The notes: a model not told the origin generated them from the sequence alone. A stretch of 25,903 nucleotides of DNA from a virus (IMGVR_UViG_3300027977_002751:1-25903), one strand, 5' to 3'. Counted from the stretch's first letter, positions 1-8,378 are shown. Numbers and translations are program-made.

Positions 1-551
1 TCCTCATACTTGGGTACAAATTGTTTGATGATGTAATAAAGGTTCTTAAAATCAGGAACTTGATTGATATCTCGCACATTTTTTTTGTTAAGGGAAACCT
101 TGCTTTTGTTTTTATCGTAAATTTTCAAATCGCTGTTCAATTTATAAAGATCCTCGTTCATGAATCGTTTCAGGTCATTTAATGTTTTTCCAGCACCTTC
201 ACCTTTTTCATCAAATATTTTTAAAAATGTTTTTAATATCCAATCACTGTATTGACCAGCATATCCTGCTCCTTTTTCCATGTCCACTTTGCTGAAAGGA
301 TCTGCTCCTATCAGATTGTCCATGGTTTCACTCAGAAACTCCAAATAAGCTTTGTATTTGGAATTGGTTTCTGTTCCTTTTTTAAAATCTTCGTAACTGC
401 TGGGCAGGTTGCTTTCATCGGGCCATATGTGCAAAAGCTTGGCGTAAAATAATGGAACATACTTGTTTTTTAGAAAATCCAGACGATCCACATTTTCCCT
501 CAAAACATTACGTTCATAGCTTTCCCGTATGTTTTGCAAATCTTTTCTCAT
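1..551 (-). CDS. Partial hypothetical protein, C-terminus beyond the left edge
   Basis: An open frame starts at ATG 551 on the minus strand, reads MRKDLQNIRESYERNVLREN, and stays open for about 183 codons to the window edge, so only the N-terminal part is visible. I do not recognise the family. It is a soluble-looking, charged, mostly helical sequence with no signal peptide, membrane segment or clear catalytic motif. The start is well supported: a perfect T4-type late promoter TATAAATA lies nine bases upstream on the same strand (561-568). A late promoter suggests a virion or assembly protein rather than early metabolism, but that is inference. It is divergent from the AAA+ ATPase gene at 753. 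Confidence 0.75.
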   Translation of the reverse strand, partial: MRKDLQNIRESYERNVLRENVDRLDFLKNKYVPLFYAKLLHIWPDESNLPSSYEDFKKGTETNSKYKAYLEFLSETMDNLIGADPFSKVDMEKGAGYAGQYSDWILKTFLKIFDEKGEGAGKTLNDLKRFMNEDLYKLNSDLKIYDKNKSKVSLNKKNVRDINQVPDFKNLYYIIKQFVPKYE

Positions 552-560
552 ACTTGTTAT

Positions 561-568
561 TATTTATA
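561..568 (-). promoter_or_regulatory. Late promoter motif TATAAATA
   Basis: The minus strand reads TATAAATA, identical to the T4 late promoter consensus, ending nine bases before the ATG at 551. With T4 geometry the transcript would carry a leader of about four bases. Confidence 0.7.
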
Positions 569-608
569 AAATTACAGCTTTGTCAATGCTAAAGACTAGG
601 TTGCATGC

Positions 609-626
609 TGCCTGCAGCTGCAGGCA
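609..626. repeat. Perfect 18-bp palindrome
   Basis: TGCCTGCAGCTGCAGGCA equals its own reverse complement. As RNA it could form a GC-rich hairpin with almost no loop. As DNA it could be a protein-binding site or a cruciform. It lies between two divergent late promoters, where a terminator for either gene is not expected. Confidence 0.8.
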
Positions 627-639
627 AAAATGCGGTGTT

Positions 640-664
640 GGGCATGGTGGTGGCATCCATGCCC
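640..664. repeat. Inverted repeat with 7-bp arms
   Basis: GGGCATG (640-646) pairs with CATGCCC (658-664) across an 11-base loop, followed on the plus strand by the T-rich stretch TTATTCTTT. It could act as a weak terminator for transcripts entering from the left on the plus strand, or be a structural or binding element. Confidence 0.55.
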
Positions 665-739
665 TTATTCTTTACAAAATACTTAAATGGCACAATTTTG
701 CGTTTCTTTTTTGACTTTTTCACACATCTATTTACAATG

Positions 740-747
740 GCTAAATA
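740..747 (+). promoter_or_regulatory. Late promoter-like motif GCTAAATA
   Basis: The TAAATA core ends five bases before the ATG at 753. With T4 late-promoter spacing the first transcribed base would be the A of the start codon. Confidence 0.55.
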
Positions 748-752
748 CAGTT

Positions 753-1886
753 ATGTCAGAATCTTACCAACCATATTCACGCAGCAATTCTGGTTATAAT
801 CCATTTAATATGTTTTATTACTATACATATAGATTCAAAGTGCAGCCATTGGTTTTTAAACTGAACAACATATTGGTGGATGAAACCATTGTTGAAAAAT
901 TAGAAAAGAAAAAAGCTGAAAAAATATTCGATAGTAAAATGGATTATCGCAGCAAAAAAAATGATAAAAGGGACATTTTCACAACCCAGATTTATTATGT
1001 GTACAAAGATGCATTGGTTTGTTTGGATTGCACAAAAGATGATGATGATGATTTTATATCTTCAACTGCAAACAATGAAACGTTTGAGGAAAAGATGCAG
1101 AACAAAAGTTTTTGGGTGCAGATTTTATATACGGACACCACTACATTGGAAGAAATTAGAGGAATGTTTGAATACAAAGAAAATATTAAAAAAGGAAATG
1201 TGTTTTTAATTTGTCAGGATGGAATTGAAGGAACATATTTGAAAAAATTTGATATTAAACTTCCAAACCATGATATTGATATTGAATTGAACTATGGAAA
1301 AGAATTTGTAAAAAAATATGATAATATTTTGCAAAAATTAAGAAATGATAAAAAATCAGGATTGATATTGTTTTCTGGTGTTCCAGGAAGCGGTAAAACA
1401 ACCATTGTTAAAAATTTGGCAATGAATATTGATAAAAAAATAATTTTTGTTCCACCTGGCACTGTGGATGTTATCACAACACCTGGATTTTTGAATTTTA
1501 TGCTGGATCATAAAAACAGTATTTTGCTTATTGAAGATGCTGAAAAAGTGATACGGAGCAGGGAAGGTGAAGGCAGCAATCCTGAAGGAGTAAGCAACAT
1601 TTTGAATCTTACAGATGGTTTTCTTGGAGATTGCTTAAATCTCTTTATCATAGCAACTTTCAATACACCCCGTGAAAAGATAGACAAAGCTCTTATCCGA
1701 AAAGGTCGTCTTGTGGCAGAACATCATTTTGATGAATTAACAGCAGATCAAGCCAATATTATTTTGAAAAAAATAGGAAGCAAAAGAAAAGCTGATAAGA
1801 ACATGACTCTTGCCGAAATATATAATGAAGAGGGCGGTATGGAAGAAAATTCACAAGAAAAAGAAAAGAAAAGGATTGGTTTTTAA
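753..1886 (+). CDS. AAA+ ATPase
   Basis: A 377-residue protein with a C-terminal AAA+ module. Visible motifs: Walker A GVPGSGKTT at residues 209-217, Walker B ILLIED at 257-262, a sensor-1-like segment FIIATFNTP, and an arginine-finger-like LIRKGRL. Such modules use ATP hydrolysis to remodel proteins or nucleoprotein complexes; the BCS1/FtsH-like layout of one domain after a long N-terminal region fits a substrate-specific unfoldase or chaperone. The first 200 residues match nothing I recognise. The tail is lysine- and glutamate-rich. The frame is open upstream to an ATG at 687, but I chose 753 because a TAAATA motif ends five bases before it and the extra 22 residues would be encoded across that promoter. 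It lies just upstream of the fibre array, so a role in fibre or virion assembly is possible but unproven. Confidence 0.85.
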   Translation: MSESYQPYSRSNSGYNPFNMFYYYTYRFKVQPLVFKLNNILVDETIVEKLEKKKAEKIFDSKMDYRSKKNDKRDIFTTQIYYVYKDALVCLDCTKDDDDDFISSTANNETFEEKMQNKSFWVQILYTDTTTLEEIRGMFEYKENIKKGNVFLICQDGIEGTYLKKFDIKLPNHDIDIELNYGKEFVKKYDNILQKLRNDKKSGLILFSGVPGSGKTTIVKNLAMNIDKKIIFVPPGTVDVITTPGFLNFMLDHKNSILLIEDAEKVIRSREGEGSNPEGVSNILNLTDGFLGDCLNLFIIATFNTPREKIDKALIRKGRLVAEHHFDELTADQANIILKKIGSKRKADKNMTLAEIYNEEGGMEENSQEKEKKRIGF

Positions 1887-1908
1887 TCTAAAATAACCCT
1901 TCGTTTTG

Positions 1909-1916
1909 TGTAAATA
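1909..1916 (+). promoter_or_regulatory. Late promoter-like motif TGTAAATA
   Basis: The TAAATA core ends seven bases before the ATG of the first fibre gene (1924). No Shine-Dalgarno sequence lies between them. Confidence 0.55.
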
Positions 1917-1923
1917 TTAGTTA

Positions 1924-3918
1924 ATGGCGCTCAAGAATTTTACACAATTTAGCCCCCAAATAGTATTATCCGCAACTGACTTTTTGGTGGGATATCGCAA
2001 TCTGGATGAAATACGCACAGATCTGGATAGCATGTCGTTGGGTGTTAGTGCTCTGCTCATCAGCAAGGGCTTTCTGCCTGGAACAACATTAGGAAGCATA
2101 AAAAGAAAAAGTTTTCAATATACCATTGTTCCGGGCAACAATCTGAACGCAGTTAGTGGCACAGACGACTACGGAAACATTTTAAGTTATACAGTCAATC
2201 AAGTGGAAGTGTATCGGAACGGTTCTCATTTGGTTAATAGCCAAGATTATTTGGCCAATAACAGCACACAGATACTGAATCTGAGCACACTTAATTTTGG
2301 AGATATCGTGCAAGTGGTGGGACTTAGTGGAATTGGCGTAACACAACAAAATACGTTGAGCGGATTTTTAGGCAATTTGGTTCAAACAAATTTCCGTTAT
2401 AGTGTGGCTAGTAGCAACACTATCACACCCGGCAGCACTGTTATCAGTGGATCTGATGATTATGGAGCTGTTCTTAGTTTCAAAACAAATGCTTTTGAAG
2501 TTTATCTGAACGGATCTCATTTGGTGCGAGATTATGATTATACTTCCTATAATCTAGGAACAAGTTTCACATTAGCATCTCCTGTATCAAATGGTGACAG
2601 TGTGAACGTGGTTTCATTAAGTTCGGTCACAACATCACAATTGAGTTCAATCAGTGCATTTAGTGGAATCAGCAAAATACTAGCAGGAGATAGAACCGCA
2701 ATTTCCTCTTCTACTGGAAATGTCACAGTATCTTCACAAACATGTATTAGTGATATTCTTGTTCCAAGTTGGACAAATGCTAATCATATTTCACAATTCA
2801 GCTTGCTACAAGATTATCTATCAGCAGTTGCTGCATCTAATACAAGTGCGGCCAGTGCAGTTTATATATCATATTTTGGAGCAAGTACTTATGGCGGAGG
2901 ATCGTCCCAAGTCACAGCTCAGGGAATATTAGGTCCGAATGGAAAGATATATTGCATGTCAGGGGATACAGATCAACCTGTTTTGGTTATCAATCCAGAT
3001 GATTTGACCATATCTAGCATTGCTCCAATAGGGGGAACACTTAACCGGAGAGAAAATGCGACAGGGTCGCTTGCCCCAAATGGAAAAATATATGAAGTTC
3101 CTGGAGGTATGTTTGCGGGTGTTATAAATAATACTTTTCGTTTCATAGATCCAAGCACAGGAACACGATCTGTATTTGCAACCGTGCCAGCCGTTAATCC
3201 CGGGGTAGACACTCCTTTAAGTAACTCCGTTGTGGCACCTGACGGAAAAATACATATGATAGCTAGTGAAATTAGTTTGAATTTTGTTGTGGATCCGTAT
3301 AGCAATGCAATTTCCAGTTATGTTTTGAATAGTGTACCTCCTCGTGTTAGAGGTATTCTTGCTCCTAATGGAAAAATTTACTGTTTGCCTACAACATATT
3401 CCACAATCTTTATTGTGGATCCTTCCAACAATGCAGTATCATCAATAAGCACATTTGTGCAAGGTGGAAATGGTATTGATAATCTTAGTCAAATTTCTTG
3501 TTTGGCACCCAATGGAAATATATATTTTGGATTGGGTGAAGGAAGTAAACGATTGTATGTTTTGGATCCTTCAAACAATTCGGTAACATCTTTTGGAACT
3601 TTTGCAGATAGTTATGGGAGTTCTACATTATGTCCCAATGGAAAAATTTATTGTTTACCAACAGCAAGTGTTAACACTACTTCGTTGCTTTGTATCGACC
3701 CTCAAACAAACACAACTACTGAAATAGGTGGTTTTACTTTTGTAGCTACTCTATATAGTGGCATATTTGCATCTAATTCTAAACAAACAAGACTTATAAT
3801 AAATAATAGCGGATATTTTAACACACCTTCAAACGCACATATATGTGTTGATATACCCACAAACAATAATTGGAACATGAATGTTTCCACCAATCCTCTG
3901 TTTAACAATCAAGACTAA
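1924..3918 (+). CDS. Tail fibre 1 (type A), C-terminal seven-repeat propeller
   Basis: A 664-residue putative tail fibre or receptor-binding protein. Residues 1-50 form a conserved N-terminal end (MALKNFTQFS) shared with the fibres at 3971 and 6432, probably the virion-attachment part. Two copies of a repeat module follow, at about 62-136 and 156-235, each with a V(E)VYxNGSHLV core then a D-Y pair, a pattern common in phage tail fibres. A linker around VPSWTNANHIS leads to seven repeats from about residue 330, each centred on a PNGKIY-like strand and a (I/V)(D/N)P loop; the seventh is degenerate (ASNSKQTRL). This predicts a seven-bladed beta-propeller. The C-terminal cap reads NNNWNMNVSTNPLFNNQD. 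The final residues differ from the other fibres, and a relic of an alternative 3' end lies just downstream. The function as a fibre is inferred from the modules and the neighbouring chaperone-like gene. Confidence 0.8.
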   Translation: MALKNFTQFSPQIVLSATDFLVGYRNLDEIRTDLDSMSLGVSALLISKGFLPGTTLGSIKRKSFQYTIVPGNNLNAVSGTDDYGNILSYTVNQVEVYRNGSHLVNSQDYLANNSTQILNLSTLNFGDIVQVVGLSGIGVTQQNTLSGFLGNLVQTNFRYSVASSNTITPGSTVISGSDDYGAVLSFKTNAFEVYLNGSHLVRDYDYTSYNLGTSFTLASPVSNGDSVNVVSLSSVTTSQLSSISAFSGISKILAGDRTAISSSTGNVTVSSQTCISDILVPSWTNANHISQFSLLQDYLSAVAASNTSAASAVYISYFGASTYGGGSSQVTAQGILGPNGKIYCMSGDTDQPVLVINPDDLTISSIAPIGGTLNRRENATGSLAPNGKIYEVPGGMFAGVINNTFRFIDPSTGTRSVFATVPAVNPGVDTPLSNSVVAPDGKIHMIASEISLNFVVDPYSNAISSYVLNSVPPRVRGILAPNGKIYCLPTTYSTIFIVDPSNNAVSSISTFVQGGNGIDNLSQISCLAPNGNIYFGLGEGSKRLYVLDPSNNSVTSFGTFADSYGSSTLCPNGKIYCLPTASVNTTSLLCIDPQTNTTTEIGGFTFVATLYSGIFASNSKQTRLIINNSGYFNTPSNAHICVDIPTNNNWNMNVSTNPLFNNQD

Positions 3919-3920
3919 AT

Positions 3921-3953
3921 ATTTGCACCAACCCTTTCTTTAACAAATATTAA
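3921..3953 (+). pseudogene. Relic of a fibre gene 3' end
   Basis: Just after the stop of the first fibre gene, the bases read in frame ICTNPFFNKY then stop. This matches the C-terminal cap of the other fibres (for example NVCTNPMFNK and NVATNPFFNK). It lies in a different frame from the upstream gene and has no start codon. The 15 bases 3933-3947 are identical to 8358-8372 at the end of the third type A fibre. It is best explained as a leftover from recombination or duplication among the fibre genes. Confidence 0.7.
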
Positions 3954-3954
3954 A

Positions 3955-3962
3955 GATAAATA
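3955..3962 (+). promoter_or_regulatory. Late promoter-like motif GATAAATA
   Basis: Matches seven of eight positions of TATAAATA and ends eight bases before the ATG at 3971. Confidence 0.6.
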
Positions 3963-3970
3963 ATAACAAA

Positions 3971-5944
3971 ATGGCACTTAAAAATTTCACACAATTTACT
4001 CCTCAAACGGTTCTTAGCGGGACTGATAACTTTGTGGGTTATAGAGTTTTAGACGAAATTCGTTCAGATCTGAGCAGCGTTACAGATGCCATCAGTGGTT
4101 TGCTTCTTAGCAAAGGTTTTGTTCCGGGCAGCAGCGAGGGTGTTGTAAGAAAAGTAAGTTTTCGATACACTTTAACATCGGGCAGTTCACTTAATGCAGT
4201 TAGCGGTGCAGATGATTATGGATTAGTGCTTAGTTACACACCCACTCAGGTCGAGGTTTATCGGAACGGAGCATATTTGGCAGAATCATTGGATTTTGTT
4301 GCAAATAACGGAACTCAAATTACCAATCTGAGCACAATGAATGTGGGAGATATTGTGGAAGTGGTTGCACTCAGTTCCACACGTTTGACTTTGGCTAGTG
4401 GGTTTGGCACCGGAGACGTATCAAAAATAAATTATCGTTATAGTGTGGCCACAGGCAACACGATTGAACCAGGCGACACACTGATCACAGGAAATGATGA
4501 TTTTGGATTCGGCTTAAGTTTCGTGTCGCCCAATCTGGATGTTTACTTGAACGGTTCACATTTGGTTCGAGATATGGATTATGGTTCGTATGGGAGTGGA
4601 AATTCATTAATACTAAATGATGCAGTTGCAGATGGTGACACTGTGGAAGTGGTCAGTCTCAGTGCAAACAATCTGACACAAGTTGTGGGCATCACCGCAT
4701 ATAAAGGAATTCAACAAATACAAGCAGGCAAAGACTTTTTCATTTCTAATATTACTGGAACAGGAATTGTCACACTTTCAGCAAAACCCGGAATCAGAGA
4801 TATTAAAGTTCCTGATTGGACCACGGGTGCACATATAACTAATTTTAGCACTTTGCAACAATATCTTAGTGCGGTAGCACAAAGCAATAGATTCACTCAA
4901 CCTAGTGCAGTTTACATGGAAATTTTCGCCACAAATGCATATCCTGTTGAAGCAGGAACACAGAATTGGGAAGGGGGAGTTTTACATCCCAATGGAAAAA
5001 TATATTGTTTTCCGGAAAATGCATCAGTAATTCTTATTATTGATCCTGATTCCAATACAACAACAACAACAGGGGCAGGATCCTTTGGAACAGTTGGAAA
5101 CAAGTATCAAGGTAGCATATTAGCTCCAAATGGAAAAATATATGGAGTTCCTTGTGGAAGTGGTACAACATCTAGACCTCAAACAGTTTTTCAATTATTG
5201 GATCCGTCAAATAATACAATAACAGCTTATGCAAGCATAGCTTCTCTTCCTCCAACAAATGCATTTCAGGGAGGTGTATGTGCTCCTAATGGAAAATTAT
5301 ATTTAACTCCTTCAACCAGTTCAATTTTTTATTTTATTGATCCTTCTAACAATACTGTCAGTGCATTTGCCACATATGTTACAAATTCCTCAATTTTTGG
5401 ACAAAATTATAGTTTTGGATGTGTTGGTCCTAACGGAAAAATATATATATCACCTACAGGAGCAACCGTGGGGCGCATTATTGATCCAGATACTAATACA
5501 ATAACAACTTTTGGAATAACAGGACAGAGTCTACCTAATTTGGGTGCAGGAATTGTTGCTCCTAATGGAAAAATTTATTTCGTACCAAATCATAGTATAG
5601 GATATATTTTAGATCCTTTTAATAACAATACAATTTCAACATATTCATGTGCTCCAGTTATAACAGGAGCTACTTCCTCTTTCGGAGGAAGGTTGGCACC
5701 AAATGGTAAAATATATTTTGCATCATGGGCCGGAACATTTTTTGGCATGCTTGATCCAGACAACAATACTGTAACACAATTAGGAACAGTAGCTTCAGTA
5801 GGCTATCTTGGCATGGTTCTTACACCGAAAGGAAAACTTGTTCTTATACCAGCAGCAGCAACAAGCATTACAGCTTATAATTTAAATTTAAATAATAATT
5901 TTAACATAAACGTTTGCACCAACCCAATGTTTAACAAAATTTAA
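3971..5944 (+). CDS. Tail fibre 2 (type A), C-terminal seven-repeat propeller
   Basis: A 657-residue paralogue of the fibre at 1924 with the same architecture: an N-terminal end starting MALKNFTQFT, two YxNG repeat modules, a linker with VPDWTTGAHIT, and seven propeller-type repeats from about residue 330 (cores include HPNGKIYCFP, APNGKIYGVP, APNGKLYLTP, GPNGKIYISP, APNGKIYFVP and APNGKIYFAS, with TPKGKLVLIP last). It ends with NVCTNPMFNKI. The linker closely resembles that of the type B fibre at 8426, although the N-terminal halves of the two proteins are unrelated, so the propeller and linker appear to move as a unit. It probably forms a receptor-binding fibre or fibre tip. A role as a lactonase-type enzyme is not supported by any visible active-site pattern. 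Confidence 0.8.
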   Translation: MALKNFTQFTPQTVLSGTDNFVGYRVLDEIRSDLSSVTDAISGLLLSKGFVPGSSEGVVRKVSFRYTLTSGSSLNAVSGADDYGLVLSYTPTQVEVYRNGAYLAESLDFVANNGTQITNLSTMNVGDIVEVVALSSTRLTLASGFGTGDVSKINYRYSVATGNTIEPGDTLITGNDDFGFGLSFVSPNLDVYLNGSHLVRDMDYGSYGSGNSLILNDAVADGDTVEVVSLSANNLTQVVGITAYKGIQQIQAGKDFFISNITGTGIVTLSAKPGIRDIKVPDWTTGAHITNFSTLQQYLSAVAQSNRFTQPSAVYMEIFATNAYPVEAGTQNWEGGVLHPNGKIYCFPENASVILIIDPDSNTTTTTGAGSFGTVGNKYQGSILAPNGKIYGVPCGSGTTSRPQTVFQLLDPSNNTITAYASIASLPPTNAFQGGVCAPNGKLYLTPSTSSIFYFIDPSNNTVSAFATYVTNSSIFGQNYSFGCVGPNGKIYISPTGATVGRIIDPDTNTITTFGITGQSLPNLGAGIVAPNGKIYFVPNHSIGYILDPFNNNTISTYSCAPVITGATSSFGGRLAPNGKIYFASWAGTFFGMLDPDNNTVTQLGTVASVGYLGMVLTPKGKLVLIPAAATSITAYNLNLNNNFNINVCTNPMFNKI

Positions 5945-5972
5945 ATAATAAACATAAATATTAATCAACAAA

Positions 5973-5980
5973 GATAAATA
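5973..5980 (+). promoter_or_regulatory. Late promoter-like motif GATAAATA
   Basis: Ends ten bases before the ATG at 5991. A second copy, CATAAATA, lies at 5953-5960. Confidence 0.55.
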
Positions 5981-5990
5981 AATATATTAT

Positions 5991-6368
5991 ATGACAACTT
6001 ATATTGATTACGGAAGCTATTATGAAACGGGTGATGTGGTGGTTTGCCGCATGGGTAAAAATCAACCTTATAATCCTTTTGGCGGAGCGCAGATCACATG
6101 GGAACAGTATGTAAATCAACAGGTTGCAGCAGGAACAGCTCAAGTTGTGCAACTAATTAATGATCCCACTCGTCTTGCCGCTTATTGGAGCGATGTGATT
6201 ACCAAACGAAATGGTCTTCTTGTGGATAGCGATTGGACACAACTGCGAGATGTAACTCTTTCTGACAACACACAATGGACAACTTATCGTCAGCAACTTC
6301 GCGATATTCCGCAAACATATGCAAGTGATCCTCGCTTGATTGTTTGGCCCACTGCTCCAACAGCTTAA
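5991..6368 (+). CDS. Tail fibre assembly chaperone-like protein
   Basis: A 125-residue protein. Its C-terminal half carries the pattern typical of phage tail assembly chaperone proteins: an arginine/asparagine-containing helix, then LLVDSDWTQLRDVTLSDN, then a WTTYRQQLRDIP segment and a proline-rich end (IVWPTAPTA). Proteins with this R...LL..SDWTQ...W..YRQ.LRD.P signature are usually encoded next to tail fibre genes and help the fibres fold or attach. Its position between the second and third type A fibres fits. The N-terminal part (MTTYIDYGSYYETGDVVV) is not familiar. A single such gene may serve the whole array. Confidence is high for the family and moderate for the exact client. Confidence 0.78.
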   Translation: MTTYIDYGSYYETGDVVVCRMGKNQPYNPFGGAQITWEQYVNQQVAAGTAQVVQLINDPTRLAAYWSDVITKRNGLLVDSDWTQLRDVTLSDNTQWTTYRQQLRDIPQTYASDPRLIVWPTAPTA

Positions 6369-6391
6369 AATATTTTTTATTAATAAAACAT

Positions 6392-6408
6392 CACCAGTTT
6401 TCTTGGTG
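6392..6408. terminator. Possible weak terminator hairpin
   Basis: CACCA (6392-6396) pairs with TGGTG (6404-6408) around a seven-base loop, followed by five T (6411-6415). The stem is short, so only partial termination after the chaperone-like gene is likely. The T run leads directly into the next late promoter motif. Confidence 0.35.
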
Positions 6409-6415
6409 CATTTTT

Positions 6416-6423
6416 AATAAATA
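6416..6423 (+). promoter_or_regulatory. Late promoter-like motif AATAAATA
   Basis: Seven of eight matches to TATAAATA, ending eight bases before the ATG at 6432. Confidence 0.6.
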
Positions 6424-6431
6424 ATACAAGA

Positions 6432-8378
6432 ATGGCACTCAAGAATTTTACACAATTTACACCCCAAACAGTCCTATCCGCAACTGACTTTTTGGTGGGA
6501 TATCGCAATCTGGATGAAATACGCACTGATCTAAGCAGTTTGACCGATGCTATTAGTGGTTTGCTTCTTAGCAAAGGATTCACTCCAGGTGGTACTTTTG
6601 GTAGTGTTACTCGTTTGGGTTATCGTTTCACGATTGCTCCAGGCAATAATCTGAACGCAGTCAGTGGTACTGATGATAACGGACAATTTTTATTGTATAA
6701 TCCTGGGGCTGTGGAAGTTTATCGAAACGGTTCCCATCTTGTTGAAACATTAGATTATCAGGCCACTAACGGAACCCAGATACTTAATTTAAGCACAATG
6801 AATGTGGGTGACATTGTGGAAATATCATCGTTGAGCGGAATACCTCTCACAATTATACCTGCAATTACTGGAGCGGGAAATGCTCTTGTTGCTTCGTTTC
6901 GTTACACCGTAAACAGTGGCAACACAATTGTTCCTAACGCAACATTGATTAGTGGTGCCGATGATTATAATGCAGTGCTTAATTTCATTCCAGCAAATAT
7001 TGATGTTTATGTGAACGGATCGCATCTGATCCGTGATATTGATTATGGTTTGTATAGCAGCGGAAGTTCTTTCACACTTAATGATGCTGTTACCGGAGGT
7101 GACGTGATAGACGTGATAACTTTGAGCGGAACCAGTCTAACTCCTACCATTGGAATCAGCGCATATTCTAATGTGACAAATGTTAACCGAGGAAAAAATA
7201 TATTAGTTTCACAATCATCTGGAGTTGTTACAATCAGCGCCAAATCCGACATTTGCAGTGAAATTAGTTTGGATGATATTCCCGTTCCAGGTTGGACAGA
7301 TGGTCAACACATTTCTCGATTCAGCTTGCTTCAAGATTATCTATCAGCAGTTGCCACAACAAATACAAGTCCTGCCAGCAATGTTTATGTTGAATATTTT
7401 GGATCTTCCTCTGGGCTAGCGGCGCATGTAAATTTAGTTAATCTACCCAATGGTAAAATTTATGCAATGCCCCATCAAACTAGTTTTTTAAGAATTATAG
7501 ATCCAAATACAAATACTGTTAGTGTTGTGGCCACAATAACTAATCCAACTTCAGTTAATATTACACATGGAGGTGTTTTAGGTTCTAACGGAAAAGTTTA
7601 CACTATTCCTGCCGATGATACTGTTTTGAGAAAAATAGATCCAAGCAATAATACTATATCTATTATAGCAACTCTTGGCACCAGCTCGTACCAAACCTCT
7701 AGTCAAGGAGGTGTATTGGGACCTAATGGAAAAATTTATATTATCCCACTGATCAGCACTTTTCTTAGAATGATTGATCCAAATAATGATACCGTAACTG
7801 TTATTGCTACTATAACTCCTGGTACCCAATATCAAAGTGCCAATTGTTTGGCTCCCAACGGAAAAATATATTTGTTTCCTGGTACTACTAACGGAACCAT
7901 GATACGAGTAATCGATCCCTCTAATAATCAGATAAGCAGTCTGGGATTTGTGTGTCCTAAAACGTCAAGTGCAATTTTGGCTCCAAATGGAAAAATTTAT
8001 CTGGCAGCAAGTTTGGCCAATGCACGTCCTCTGGTATTTGATCCTCAAACCGAAACCATAAGCACGTTTGCGGTTATTTCGTTTAGCACCAACATAGTTC
8101 CAAATCAAGCTTGTTTGCTTCCTAATGGAAAAATATTTTCTTATAATGGATTTGGTGGTAATTCTATGATTATGATTTTAGATCCAGATACAAATACGGC
8201 CACAACTTTTTCAACTGCACCTTATAATAGTATTGATTCATATGGTTTAATTGCTGGACCCAACGGAAATGTATATTTGGCTCCTTATGGTTCTACTAAT
8301 TTTGTATCTTTTAATTTTTTAAACAACAATAATTGGAATATTAATGTTGCAACAAATCCTTTCTTTAACAAAACTTAA
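6432..8378 (+). CDS. Tail fibre 3 (type A), C-terminal seven-repeat propeller
   Basis: A 648-residue paralogue with the type A plan: conserved N-terminus, two YRNGSHLV / YVNGSHLI repeat modules, a linker with VPGWTDGQHIS, and seven repeats from about residue 335 (cores such as LPNGKIYAMP, GPNGKIYIIP, APNGKIYLFP and APNGKIYLAA). It ends NVATNPFFNKT. It is a visible mosaic. Bases 6475-6526 are identical to 1967-2018 of the first fibre, whereas the codons just after, encoding TDAISGLLLSKGF, match the second fibre. The stretch around FSLLQDYLSAVA again follows the first fibre. This points to gene conversion within the array. Role as above: inferred receptor-binding fibre. Confidence 0.8.
   Translation: MALKNFTQFTPQTVLSATDFLVGYRNLDEIRTDLSSLTDAISGLLLSKGFTPGGTFGSVTRLGYRFTIAPGNNLNAVSGTDDNGQFLLYNPGAVEVYRNGSHLVETLDYQATNGTQILNLSTMNVGDIVEISSLSGIPLTIIPAITGAGNALVASFRYTVNSGNTIVPNATLISGADDYNAVLNFIPANIDVYVNGSHLIRDIDYGLYSSGSSFTLNDAVTGGDVIDVITLSGTSLTPTIGISAYSNVTNVNRGKNILVSQSSGVVTISAKSDICSEISLDDIPVPGWTDGQHISRFSLLQDYLSAVATTNTSPASNVYVEYFGSSSGLAAHVNLVNLPNGKIYAMPHQTSFLRIIDPNTNTVSVVATITNPTSVNITHGGVLGSNGKVYTIPADDTVLRKIDPSNNTISIIATLGTSSYQTSSQGGVLGPNGKIYIIPLISTFLRMIDPNNDTVTVIATITPGTQYQSANCLAPNGKIYLFPGTTNGTMIRVIDPSNNQISSLGFVCPKTSSAILAPNGKIYLAASLANARPLVFDPQTETISTFAVISFSTNIVPNQACLLPNGKIFSYNGFGGNSMIMILDPDTNTATTFSTAPYNSIDSYGLIAGPNGNVYLAPYGSTNFVSFNFLNNNNWNINVATNPFFNKT

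Larger units (their letters stand above)
552..752. other. Divergent intergenic region with inverted repeats
   Basis: This 201-base region separates two divergent genes and is the longest non-coding stretch in the window. It holds a late promoter motif at each end (561-568 minus, 740-747 plus), a perfect 18-bp palindrome (609-626), and a second inverted repeat (640-664). Its central part is clearly more GC-rich than its surroundings. Short open frames here have no promoter motif or family resemblance and were not called. Confidence 0.6.

Noticed and set aside
609-664. CRISPR-like or tRNA element in the palindromic region
   Set aside because: There are only two unrelated inverted repeats with no regular spacing, and no cloverleaf can be drawn.
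687-752. Upstream start for the AAA+ ATPase (ATG 687)
   Set aside because: The extra 22 codons run through the TAAATA promoter motif, and ATG 753 has the same motif-to-start spacing as the other genes.
605-799. Small open frames in the 552-752 intergenic region
   Set aside because: They span the palindromes and the start of the AAA+ gene in other frames, have no upstream motif, and look like chance frames.
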